From positions 558,001 to 622,000 of the forward strand of contig NZ_LT629752.1 of NCBI RefSeq assembly GCF_900105145.1: a DNA stretch of 64,000 nucleotides. Reading direction: 5' to 3'. Every line of letters starts with the position of its first letter. Within the stretch, counting starts at the first letter, position 1. The notes beneath the pieces were generated by a model. The model did no database searches. It saw nothing but the letters and a program-made list of their open reading frames with translations, and was not told the DNA's origin. A program made the position numbers and the translations under genes. The DNA is from Polaribacter sp. KT25b. Lineage in GTDB: Bacteria > Bacteroidota > Bacteroidia > Flavobacteriales > Flavobacteriaceae. Shown here piece after piece: positions 46,317-53,845 of the stretch.

Positions 46317-46901
46317 GAAAAGCTGCTTTTTATTTTGATATTTTGCCAATCCTATATTAAAACCATTAGAATCTATTTGAATTTTACCAAGAAGTTTAAA
46401 AGGCCCTTCTGGCGAATTCGATACAAACACCTCTCCTTCGGTAATTTCGCTCGTTACTGCTGCATAACGTCCATCTTTCATACGCAGACCTATAACATTA
46501 CCTCCTGTACCTTCTCTCCATTGTGGCCATAGTAAACCTTTATCTATATAAGGCCCCATAATATTATCACTTACTGCATGAATTCCTTTTGACCCCAAAT
46601 GCCAACCGTCAGTATGGGATAAAGATTGATTCCAGCGACAAACATACATGTGGTATTTTCCATCATCACTTTTTACAATTTTCCCGTCCCAATAACAACT
46701 GTTTATCATTGTAGGATCTTCCAATCCATTGCTTATATCTCTAGGTAAAACATTATTTGCACCCCAAATTTCATCAGAAACTAATGGTTTTTGAATTGGC
46801 ATTGGTTTAAAAAAATCTATTAAAGTCTTTGGCTCTTCTATTTTTGAAGCACAAGCCTGTAGCATGATTGCTATTAAAACTAAAATTTTAAACTGTTTCA
46901 T
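45774..46901 (-). CDS. GH43-like beta-propeller glycosidase, copy 2, lipoprotein
   Basis: Same family and layout as its neighbours, 375 aa, with the lipobox LQAC (Cys17). The leader is almost the same as in copy 3, while the second half (from MSNVKILLRPDGRYML to the end) is almost residue-for-residue identical to copy 1. The product is therefore a mosaic. Catalytic candidates lie in CYWDGKIV and EDPTIWYSGGMYHI. ATGA overlaps at both ends couple it to copies 1 and 3. The differing first half suggests a somewhat different substrate contact surface. Confidence 0.76.
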   Translation of the reverse strand: MKQFKILVLIAIMLQACASKIEEPKTLIDFFKPMPIQKPLVSDEIWGANNVLPRDISNGLEDPTMINSCYWDGKIVKSDDGKYHMYVCRWNQSLSHTDGWHLGSKGIHAVSDNIMGPYIDKGLLWPQWREGTGGNVIGLRMKDGRYAAVTSEITEGEVFVSNSPEGPFKLLGKIQIDSNGFNIGLAKYQNKKQLFFGHMSNVKILLRPDGRYMLIGRSTAVMISDNGILGPYKIMSDRIYKKYPELPQTRNEDPTIWYSGGMYHIVYNHWPTKTSHHFTSTDGIADWKYRGIAFKKEEFKIFKYTDGTINNWQFVERPTAYVENGHVTHFMFSVIDVKKGQDRGSDNHASKIVVVPFDGVAFDKYMQKLVKEEKK

Positions 46902-47440
46902 TTTTTTTCTTCTTTGACTAATTTTTGCATATACTTATCAAAAGCAACTCCATCAAAAGGAACCACTACAATTTTACTTGCATGGTTATCGCTTCCTCTA
47001 TCTTGACCTTTTTTTACATCAATGACAGAAAACATAAAATGAGTAACATGACCATTTTCAACGTACGCTGTTGGTCTTTCTACAAATTGCCAATCATTTA
47101 TTGTTCCGTCTGTATATTTAAATATTTTAAATTCTTCTTTTTTAAAGGCAATCCCTCTATATTTCCAGTCTGCAATTCCATCTTCAGAAGTAAAATGATG
47201 TGATGTTTTTGTTGGCCAATGATTGTAAACAATGTGATACATTCCGCCGCTATACCAAATGGTAGGATCCTCGTTTCTAGTTTGTGGTAACTCTGGGTAT
47301 TTTTTATAAATGCGATCGCTCATGATTTTATAAGGACCTAAAATGCCATTATCACTAATCATTACCGCTGTAGACCTACCAATTAACATATACCTTCCAT
47401 CAGGTCTCAATAAAATTTTTACATTAGACATATGCCCATA
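46772..47440. repeat. Direct repeat copy B within the GH43-like cluster
   Basis: Partner of 45648-46316. It covers the leader of copy 2 and the 3' half of copy 1. The unit offset equals one gene length, as expected from unequal crossover or gene conversion in a tandem array. Confidence 0.85.
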
Positions 47441-48034
47441 ATGTGGTTTTGTTTTATTCTGGTATCTTGCCAATCCCATACTAAATCCATTAGGGTCAAC
47501 TTTAATTTTCCCTAACAATTTAAAAGGTCCATTTGGATTTTCAGAAACAAATATTTCACCATCAGTAAGTTCGCTAGTAACGGCTGCAAAGCGTCCATCA
47601 TGCATTCTTAAACCAATAACATTATGACCTATTCCTTCTTTCCATTGTGGCCATAATAAACCTTTATCAACATAAGGTCCCATAATATTATTACTCACAG
47701 CATGCATTCCTTTAGAACCTATATGCCAACCTTTACTATGAGAATATTTTTCATCCCAACGACTTGCATACATATGATATTTGCCTTCATCATCTTTTAT
47801 TATTTTCCCATCCCAATAACACCATTTTTTTAATGTAGCATCTTCTAATCCATTTGTGGTATCTCTAGGAATTACGTTTGAATCTCCCCAAATTCCTTCT
47901 GAAATTAAAGCTTTTTGAGGTTCCATTGGTAGAAAAAAGTCTACTAGGGTCTTTTTCTTTTGTGCGGATAACTTTATTGAAAAGCATAAAATAAATAGGA
48001 TTAATAAACGACTAGGTGTTTCAGGGTAAATCAT
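46898..48034 (-). CDS. GH43-like beta-propeller glycosidase, copy 1, secreted
   Basis: First of the three tandem genes, 378 aa. Its leader (about 1-24, ending KLSAQ) is a plain signal peptide and differs from the lipoprotein leaders of copies 2 and 3, so it is probably soluble in the periplasm or secreted. Blade motifs are CYWDGKIIKDDEGKYHMY, HIGSKGMHAVS, GPYVDKG, EDPTIWYSGGMYHI and HFTSEDGIADW. It starts 35 bases after the FAD oxidoreductase and overlaps copy 2 by 4 bases. Family membership in GH43 or GH117 is a structural impression. Confidence 0.76.
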   Translation of the reverse strand: MIYPETPSRLLILFILCFSIKLSAQKKKTLVDFFLPMEPQKALISEGIWGDSNVIPRDTTNGLEDATLKKWCYWDGKIIKDDEGKYHMYASRWDEKYSHSKGWHIGSKGMHAVSNNIMGPYVDKGLLWPQWKEGIGHNVIGLRMHDGRFAAVTSELTDGEIFVSENPNGPFKLLGKIKVDPNGFSMGLARYQNKTKPHYGHMSNVKILLRPDGRYMLIGRSTAVMISDNGILGPYKIMSDRIYKKYPELPQTRNEDPTIWYSGGMYHIVYNHWPTKTSHHFTSEDGIADWKYRGIAFKKEEFKIFKYTDGTINDWQFVERPTAYVENGHVTHFMFSVIDVKKGQDRGSDNHASKIVVVPFDGVAFDKYMQKLVKEEKK

Positions 48035-48069
48035 ACTTATTATTTTTATTTATTATTGAAAATAATTAT

Positions 48070-49998
48070 TTAATAACAACGAACTTCAAACATTCTAATA
48101 TTTTCTTTTCCGTGCGTGTTTTTCAATTTTAAACGAATGGCAGTTGCTTTAACTTCATCAAAATTTATTTTTACTAAACGTGTAATATTGTACTCTTTTT
48201 TACCAACTTCTTTCCAGTTTCCTTGTACACGTGCTTCTACCGTAAAATCTTTTATCAATTCTGGAGGAACAGCAGTAACTTGCCCTTTATTTTTAGCAGG
48301 ATCTTTATGCATCATCATTAAACGTTGCAAGTTGGTATCAAACTTCATTTCTACACTTGTAAATTTTTGAGGTTTGTTCCATTCTAATTGTAATTCAGCA
48401 TTTAATCCTTCTGATTGCCAGTGATGAATTTTATTAATTTCATCTCTACTTACACCATCTAATAGATTTTTTACATCACCAGAACTAGTTGAAGAAGCAA
48501 AAATTAAATCTGCTGTTCTTGCTTTATCTTTAGGATCTTTTGCTGGTCTATGTGGAAAATACGAATCGTCTCTTAACAATTGCTCTTGCAAATCATTTAT
48601 ATTATTTTGATATAATTTTCTTGGCGAAACTCCTTTATTCGCACACATTGCTGCCGCTGTTCCTGCTGCTTGCCCCATCATAGAACAAGTACCAATAATT
48701 CTTGTTGATGAAAGTGCAATATGTGTAACACTCACGTTTCTGCCGGCAAATAATAAGTTGTCAATATTTTTAGAATACAAGCATCTAAAAGGGATTTGAT
48801 ACACTTCTTTAAACCTAGAATGAAAATAACTTGCAGGTTCGTTAAGGTTTTCAATTCCGCCAGGGCAATGTTCATCTAAAGACCAACCGCCAAAAGCAAT
48901 TGCATCATCAAAATGACGTAATCCCAACATATCTGGTTCAGAAAGAATATAATCTCCTACAAATCTTCTAGATTCTCTTCTACCAGGAATTGAGCCTACC
49001 CAATCTAAAACAATATTAGCTGCTTCAGGGAAATCTCCAGAATTTTTTATATGATTCCAAACTCCATAGAAGTTAGCCATTAATTTATGACGGATTTCAT
49101 CTCTTTCTCCAATAATATCTACATCACTTCCTAATTCTACCCACCAAAACCCTTCTTTTAAATGTTTTATTTTTCTATGTTTATCTTTAAATGCTTTTTC
49201 AGCATCAAAAGGAACAGCGTATTCTGGCGCATAAAAAGGCACTGGTCTTCCCATGTCTTTTGTTATCATCATAAAACAATCTCCCATAACCCAACCATCT
49301 GGTTTATCTGGCGCATATTTTTCATTAAATTCTGCTTTGCCTTCTCGTCCTTGTTTAAATTCTGCTCCTGCTGTTGCAGCCACAAAACCATCTCCAGAGC
49401 AATCTACAAAAACAGGTGCATTTATGGTAAAATCTGTTTCAGTGGTTAATTGTCGACAAACAACCGATTTAATTTTATTTTCATCAATATTTACATCCAA
49501 CGCAGTTGTATTTAATAGTAGCGTTAAATTCTTTTCACGAATTACATAATTGTATAAAACATGATCCCAAACATGATATGATTCTTGCGGATTGTAATGC
49601 CAGTTTTCAATCAATAATTCTTCTACAATTCCTGTTTCTCTTTCTACTTTATGTTTGTTTTCTAAATTTTTTACACCGTTTACGGTTACTCTCATTTCGC
49701 TAGATGCATTTCCACCTAAAACGGGTCTGTCTTGTACTAAAACAACTTTTGCGCCATTTCTAGCGGCTGAAACTGCAGCAGAAATTCCAGACATTCCTCC
49801 ACCAATTACTGCAACATCAACAACTAAAGTTTTTCTACGAATTGGATCTTTTTTTAAAGTCTCTCTTAATGCTTTTTCTTCCTTAAATAAAACATTTGTG
49901 CTATTAGATGTTTGAGCAGAAATGTCTCCTATGATTGGAAATATACTTGCTGCTACAACTCCTTGAGTTCCTTTTTTAAAAAAATCTCTTCTTTTCAT
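48070..49998 (-). CDS. Tat-exported FAD-dependent oxidoreductase, second copy
   Basis: Paralog of 30520-32442 (642 versus 640 aa). MKRRDFFKKG is a twin-arginine leader; here it ends in DISAQ with no lipobox, so this copy may be soluble. VIGGGMSG (Gly66-Gly71) and VLGGNASSEMRV bind FAD, FAGRNVSVTHIALSSTR is the late flavin-contact block and the C-terminal about 145 residues are the same discoidin-like domain (FEVRCY at the end). It is 6 bases after an S1 sulfatase and 35 before the GH43-like array, and no DAISGAT partner is adjacent. It probably acts on a sugar released by these neighbours; the reaction is unknown. Confidence 0.85.
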   Translation of the reverse strand: MKRRDFFKKGTQGVVAASIFPIIGDISAQTSNSTNVLFKEEKALRETLKKDPIRRKTLVVDVAVIGGGMSGISAAVSAARNGAKVVLVQDRPVLGGNASSEMRVTVNGVKNLENKHKVERETGIVEELLIENWHYNPQESYHVWDHVLYNYVIREKNLTLLLNTTALDVNIDENKIKSVVCRQLTTETDFTINAPVFVDCSGDGFVAATAGAEFKQGREGKAEFNEKYAPDKPDGWVMGDCFMMITKDMGRPVPFYAPEYAVPFDAEKAFKDKHRKIKHLKEGFWWVELGSDVDIIGERDEIRHKLMANFYGVWNHIKNSGDFPEAANIVLDWVGSIPGRRESRRFVGDYILSEPDMLGLRHFDDAIAFGGWSLDEHCPGGIENLNEPASYFHSRFKEVYQIPFRCLYSKNIDNLLFAGRNVSVTHIALSSTRIIGTCSMMGQAAGTAAAMCANKGVSPRKLYQNNINDLQEQLLRDDSYFPHRPAKDPKDKARTADLIFASSTSSGDVKNLLDGVSRDEINKIHHWQSEGLNAELQLEWNKPQKFTSVEMKFDTNLQRLMMMHKDPAKNKGQVTAVPPELIKDFTVEARVQGNWKEVGKKEYNITRLVKINFDEVKATAIRLKLKNTHGKENIRMFEVRCY

Positions 49999-50004
49999 TG
50001 TTTC

Positions 50005-51423
50005 TTATTTAAGTGTGTTCTTAAGTTCTTTTCTAAATTTTTCTATAATTTCTTTATTAGAAGAATTACTAGCAATATTTGCCCATTCGTTTGGGTCGTT
50101 TCTATGGTCGTATAATTCTTCAAAACCGTTACTATAAATTGTATATCTATAGTTTTTACTTCTTAAAGAATGAATGCCTTTATCTTTTGAGGTAAGCACA
50201 AATTCATGAATTTCTTTCGAAGGTTTTTTTACGATACTAGAAATACTTTTACCTTCTAAATCATTTTTTTGAGGTAGATTAGCCATTTCAACAAGAGTAG
50301 GGTAGACGTCTAATAAAGAAACAATTGATGAACTTACTTTTCCGTTGCCATCTCTTGGGTCAAAAATTAATAAAGGAGTTTTTGCTGAGCGTTCCCACAA
50401 AACATTTTTAGACCAATGTTCTTTTTCTCCCAAATGCCAACCATGATCTCCCATTAAAACAATAATAGTATTATTAGCATATTTGCTGTTTTTTAATCCG
50501 TTTAATAAATGACCAACACATGCATCAGCAAAAGATACATTTGCCAAATATGCCCTAACAGCTTCTTTCCATTTTCCATGATCTACGATAGATTGATGAA
50601 CCGATTTTTTTGCCATATTATTACCCATTTTACCAACATCATCTAAATCATATTTTATGGTTTTAGGTAGCTCAATATCTTCTAATTTATACATGTCAAA
50701 GAATTGTTTTGGCGCGTACCAAGGTAAATGGGGTCTAAAAATTCCACAAGCTAAAAAGAAAGGTTTATCATGACTTTCTTGTAGAAAATTTACTCCATAA
50801 TCTGCAGATTTATAATCATTATTGTTTTCTAAAGTTACATCAACCGGAAACCAGTCAAAAGATCGTAAAAAAGATCCTTTAACTCCGTATTTTTTTAAAT
50901 CTAAACCGTGTTTAAGTTTGTTTTTTTTGTCAGGAAAAGTTCCGCCTAAACCGCCTTCTTTTTCTTGTTGAAAAGATCCAGGATCGCTACCTTCTTTTGG
51001 CGCAGAAGCTTTTCCCATTGGGCTATGAAAAATTTTTCCTGCAGCAGCAGTTTTGTAACCATTTTTTTCAAAATATTGTGGAAGTGTAATTGTGTTTTCA
51101 AAACCTTTTTCTTCTCTAAAAACTTCTGAATTTCCATAAACTCCAGTTGTTGAAGGTCTATAACCAGTTAATATACTAGTTCTAGATGGGTTACACAATG
51201 GCGCAGCGCAATATGCATTTTTAAAAATAGTACTGTTTGCTGCAAGTGCATCAATATTTGGTGTTATGGCTTGTTTATTTCCGCCAAAAGCACCAACCCA
51301 ATCATTTAAATCATCAACCATAATAAATAATACATTAGGTTTATCAGTATTATTTTGAGATGTAATAGTTAGGGTACATAAAATGCTTAAAAGAAATATG
51401 ATACTTTTAATATTTAATTTCAT
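50005..51423 (-). CDS. S1 sulfatase (iduronate-2-sulfatase-like)
   Basis: Exported S1 sulfatase with a signal peptide (about 1-23), VDDLNDWVGAFGG, C-N-P-S-R with Cys77 and MGDHGWHLGEKEHWSK. It is the shortest of the iduronate-2-sulfatase-like group here (472 aa) and closest in motif to 35286-36794, which also has DDLNDW and SGVYGNS/TGVYGNS after the C-x-P-S-R helix. It is 6 bases upstream of the FAD oxidoreductase and begins a tight run that continues to the GH43-like genes. Confidence 0.92.
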   Translation of the reverse strand: MKLNIKSIIFLLSILCTLTITSQNNTDKPNVLFIMVDDLNDWVGAFGGNKQAITPNIDALAANSTIFKNAYCAAPLCNPSRTSILTGYRPSTTGVYGNSEVFREEKGFENTITLPQYFEKNGYKTAAAGKIFHSPMGKASAPKEGSDPGSFQQEKEGGLGGTFPDKKNKLKHGLDLKKYGVKGSFLRSFDWFPVDVTLENNNDYKSADYGVNFLQESHDKPFFLACGIFRPHLPWYAPKQFFDMYKLEDIELPKTIKYDLDDVGKMGNNMAKKSVHQSIVDHGKWKEAVRAYLANVSFADACVGHLLNGLKNSKYANNTIIVLMGDHGWHLGEKEHWSKNVLWERSAKTPLLIFDPRDGNGKVSSSIVSLLDVYPTLVEMANLPQKNDLEGKSISSIVKKPSKEIHEFVLTSKDKGIHSLRSKNYRYTIYSNGFEELYDHRNDPNEWANIASNSSNKEIIEKFRKELKNTLK

Positions 51424-51528
51424 AATGATTGTATTGTTCTGTTTGTTTGTACTAAATACTTGAATATTATTTAAATTGAAGGAGTTCTAAGTTTCAATAA
51501 TGTAACTCTTAGTAAATATTTGTGTTTT

Positions 51529-52386
51529 TTAGTTTAAAAGGCTTGTTAGTTTTTTTGTAAACTCGATTCCTAATTTTTTTTGCCCCTCTGTATTGTAGTG
51601 TAAATTATCTGAATGTTTTGGGTAATCTAACCATTTAGGATCTAAAGAAGTCTTAACAATTTCTACAAATTTATCTACTCTCGTTATAGAATCCATCGCA
51701 TTTCTAACTTGTTCTGGCCCTTTTTTATATTTTCTAGGTAAAACATTTATTTGACCAATTATAAAAGGCAATTTTTTTAAATCTAATTCTTTTCTATACG
51801 CTGCAATTAAATCTTCTAAGTTTTGTTGATAACTGCTTGCGGTAATTTCTTTATTAGTATCACTTTCACCTTGCATCCAGAGTAAGCCGAGAATTTTATA
51901 GTTTGTTCCTTTTAGTTCTTCTAAATTAGAATTGATAATTTTAATGTGTTCAGAAAACAATTTCATTTTCTTTTTTTCTGGATTTTTTTCAGCTAAATCT
52001 GCTTTTTCTTTAGACCAATTAGAATTCCAAGCACCATATAATGATGTGCCACCTACCGCTTTTTTTATAAATAAATATTTTTGATTTGGATTTTTTTCAG
52101 CTAAAGTAAGTCCTACAAAAAGTTCTGGGCCAAATTTATTTTCACCTTTTGAAACATAGAAAGATAAAGGTTTTACATTTTTTATTGAATTAGTTGAAGT
52201 ACTTATTAAAACTCGATCAGAAATGTTGTCAATTCTTTTTATATCTTGTTTAGATAAATTACTAACAATTCCTTGTCCTGCCATATTAGATTGCCCAGCA
52301 AATAAAACAATATGTATTTCTTCTTGAGCAAATAATTTAAAACAGCTTAAAGTACAAATCAAAAAAATGAGTATTTCTTTTTTCAT
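51529..52386 (-). CDS. SGNH/SASA-type carbohydrate esterase
   Basis: Sialate O-acetylesterase-like (SASA) esterase of the SGNH fold, which typically removes acetyl groups from sugars. A signal peptide (about 1-21, ending KLFAQ) is followed by FAGQSNMAGQG with Ser33 as the nucleophile, the MQGESDTN block, and SDNLHYNTEGQ near the C terminus supplying Asp and His. Length (285 aa) is typical. A paralog lies 4 bases upstream, so they are a tandem pair. An acetylated or otherwise esterified substrate, for example methylated or acetylated galactan, is suggested but not proven. Confidence 0.86.
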   Translation of the reverse strand: MKKEILIFLICTLSCFKLFAQEEIHIVLFAGQSNMAGQGIVSNLSKQDIKRIDNISDRVLISTSTNSIKNVKPLSFYVSKGENKFGPELFVGLTLAEKNPNQKYLFIKKAVGGTSLYGAWNSNWSKEKADLAEKNPEKKKMKLFSEHIKIINSNLEELKGTNYKILGLLWMQGESDTNKEITASSYQQNLEDLIAAYRKELDLKKLPFIIGQINVLPRKYKKGPEQVRNAMDSITRVDKFVEIVKTSLDPKWLDYPKHSDNLHYNTEGQKKLGIEFTKKLTSLLN

Positions 52387-52390
52387 GAGT

Positions 52391-53272
52391 CTATTTTATC
52401 ATTTTCATTAATTCAAAGGCAAAAGCTGTGCCTAATTTAACCTGACCTTCTGTGTTGTAATGAACATTATCTTTGTGCTTAGGGTAATCTAACCAATTTT
52501 GGTTTGTAGATGTTTTAATTAAAGCAGTAAAATGGGTTTTGTTTACAAAAGATTCCATTTGATTTCTAACAATTTTTGCTCCATCTTTTACACCATATCT
52601 TGAGTTTATTTCACCTATAACAAATGGCATTTTTTCTTCCTTAAAAATAGTTCTGTATTTTAAAATTAATGCTTTTAAATTAGAAGCATAACTTCTTGCA
52701 GCTTCTATTAAAGTGGCATCATTTTCTCCTTGCATCCAAGCTAAACCAATAATTTTATAAGTTTTTTCTTCGGATTTTAGAATCGCTAAACTTTTCTGAA
52801 TATCTTCTATATGCATAGAAAATAATTGTAGTTTTTGCTTTTTGTCTTTTTCTATAGCTTGTGCTTTTTCTGATGACCAATTTGGGTTCCAAGCGCCATA
52901 TAAAGCTGTGCCACCTTGAGATCTTTTTATAAGCAAATATTTTTTTGTAGGATTATTTTCTGCAAGTGTTAAACCCATTAATAACTCTGGACCAAATCGT
53001 TTTGTAAAATTGTATTTTTCTGATGGTTTATTATCATAGTATGATAACGGCTTAATTAATTTACCATTAAAAACTAAAGAAACTCTATCAGAAATCTTTT
53101 GAATTCGATTAATAATATTGCTTTCGAGTTCATCAAAATTACCAGCACCAGCCATATTAGATTGACCTGCTAATAAAACTACTTGAATATCTACATCATT
53201 TTGAGCTGTAATTTCTGATGATTTACAAGATGCTAACATCAAGAGAAAAAGCAAGAAGATGTTCTTTTTCAT
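52391..53272 (-). CDS. SGNH/SASA-type carbohydrate esterase, lipoprotein
   Basis: Paralog of 51529-52386. The lipobox MLASC (Cys16) predicts membrane anchoring, while its partner appears soluble. LAGQSNMAGAG holds the nucleophile Ser38, WMQGENDAT is the second block and HKDNVHYNTEGQ the catalytic Asp/His block. The two overlap in design, so they may act on one substituent in two locations. It is 111 bases after an EF-hand gene and 4 before its paralog. Confidence 0.86.
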   Translation of the reverse strand: MKKNIFLLFLLMLASCKSSEITAQNDVDIQVVLLAGQSNMAGAGNFDELESNIINRIQKISDRVSLVFNGKLIKPLSYYDNKPSEKYNFTKRFGPELLMGLTLAENNPTKKYLLIKRSQGGTALYGAWNPNWSSEKAQAIEKDKKQKLQLFSMHIEDIQKSLAILKSEEKTYKIIGLAWMQGENDATLIEAARSYASNLKALILKYRTIFKEEKMPFVIGEINSRYGVKDGAKIVRNQMESFVNKTHFTALIKTSTNQNWLDYPKHKDNVHYNTEGQVKLGTAFAFELMKMIK

Positions 53273-53383
53273 AAAAGTATTTTGGTATAAAAAGCTCTTT
53301 AAAAGTAATTTTATTTGTTACTATTTTTGTGATAACTATACTTTTAGACAGCTTATTTAAAATTATAATTTTTAAATATAAAT

Positions 53384-53716
53384 TTAGTTTTTATTCGCTT
53401 TTCTAAATGCTTTCATTTTAGATTTTGCTAATTCTTTATCAATTCCTTTTAACATTTCGTCTAAAGTGATTTTTTTGTCACCATCTTGATCTAAACCAAA
53501 AAATATAAACTGACTATTAATTGCCTTTCCTTTTTTATTGGTTTTATCCTTGTAAAATGCTTCGAATTCTGTTTCAGAAAGAAAATCATTATTGTCAGTA
53601 TTTATTTTTTTGAATTTATTTTTTGCTGTCTTCTCTTTTTTTGCATCATCTTGAGCGGATACTTGGCCAACTAGAAACATTGACAAAACGATAATGGCTA
53701 CTTTGAAAATTTCCAT
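53384..53716 (-). CDS. Small exported EF-hand protein
   Basis: A 110-aa protein with a signal peptide (about 1-21, ending QVSAQ). Two EF-hand loops are visible: NTDNNDFLSETEF near 40-52 and LDQDGDKKITLDEM near 76-88, the second a textbook DxDxDG calcium site. The first lacks the Gly and is less certain. No enzymatic part. It follows the GH-A gene 53846-56146 at a 129-base gap. That gap holds a promoter-like element shared with the other EF-hand gene, so it has its own promoter. A calcium buffer or carrier for secreted enzymes is inferred. Confidence 0.8.
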   Translation of the reverse strand: MEIFKVAIIVLSMFLVGQVSAQDDAKKEKTAKNKFKKINTDNNDFLSETEFEAFYKDKTNKKGKAINSQFIFFGLDQDGDKKITLDEMLKGIDKELAKSKMKAFRKANKN

Positions 53717-53763
53717 AATTTAGGATTTAAATATTAGTCTTTCAAAATTAAAGCACAAATGCT

Positions 53764-53815
53764 GTTTTTTTGATTCTGTACGTACATAAATAGGGCGTTT
53801 AAATAATTTTTAGCT
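53764..53815 (-). promoter_or_regulatory. Conserved upstream element, copy 1 (EF-hand gene)
   Basis: Read on the plus strand, GTACATAAATAGGGCG then TTTAAATAATTTT lies about 65 bases before the EF-hand start, preceded by GTTTTTTT and TTC. The same order of blocks is found about 68 bases before the second EF-hand gene at 56595-56642. On the minus strand TATTTATG comes close to the TAnnTTTG -7 consensus. It also contains TGTACGTACA, a perfect palindrome. Confidence 0.5.
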
Positions 53816-53845
53816 AAAAACCTTATATAATATAGCCGTTTTGAA

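Noticed and set aside
49162..49915. Several overlapping plus-strand frames inside the FAD oxidoreductase
   Set aside because: They are antisense shadows of the conserved enzyme; no signals, no domain.
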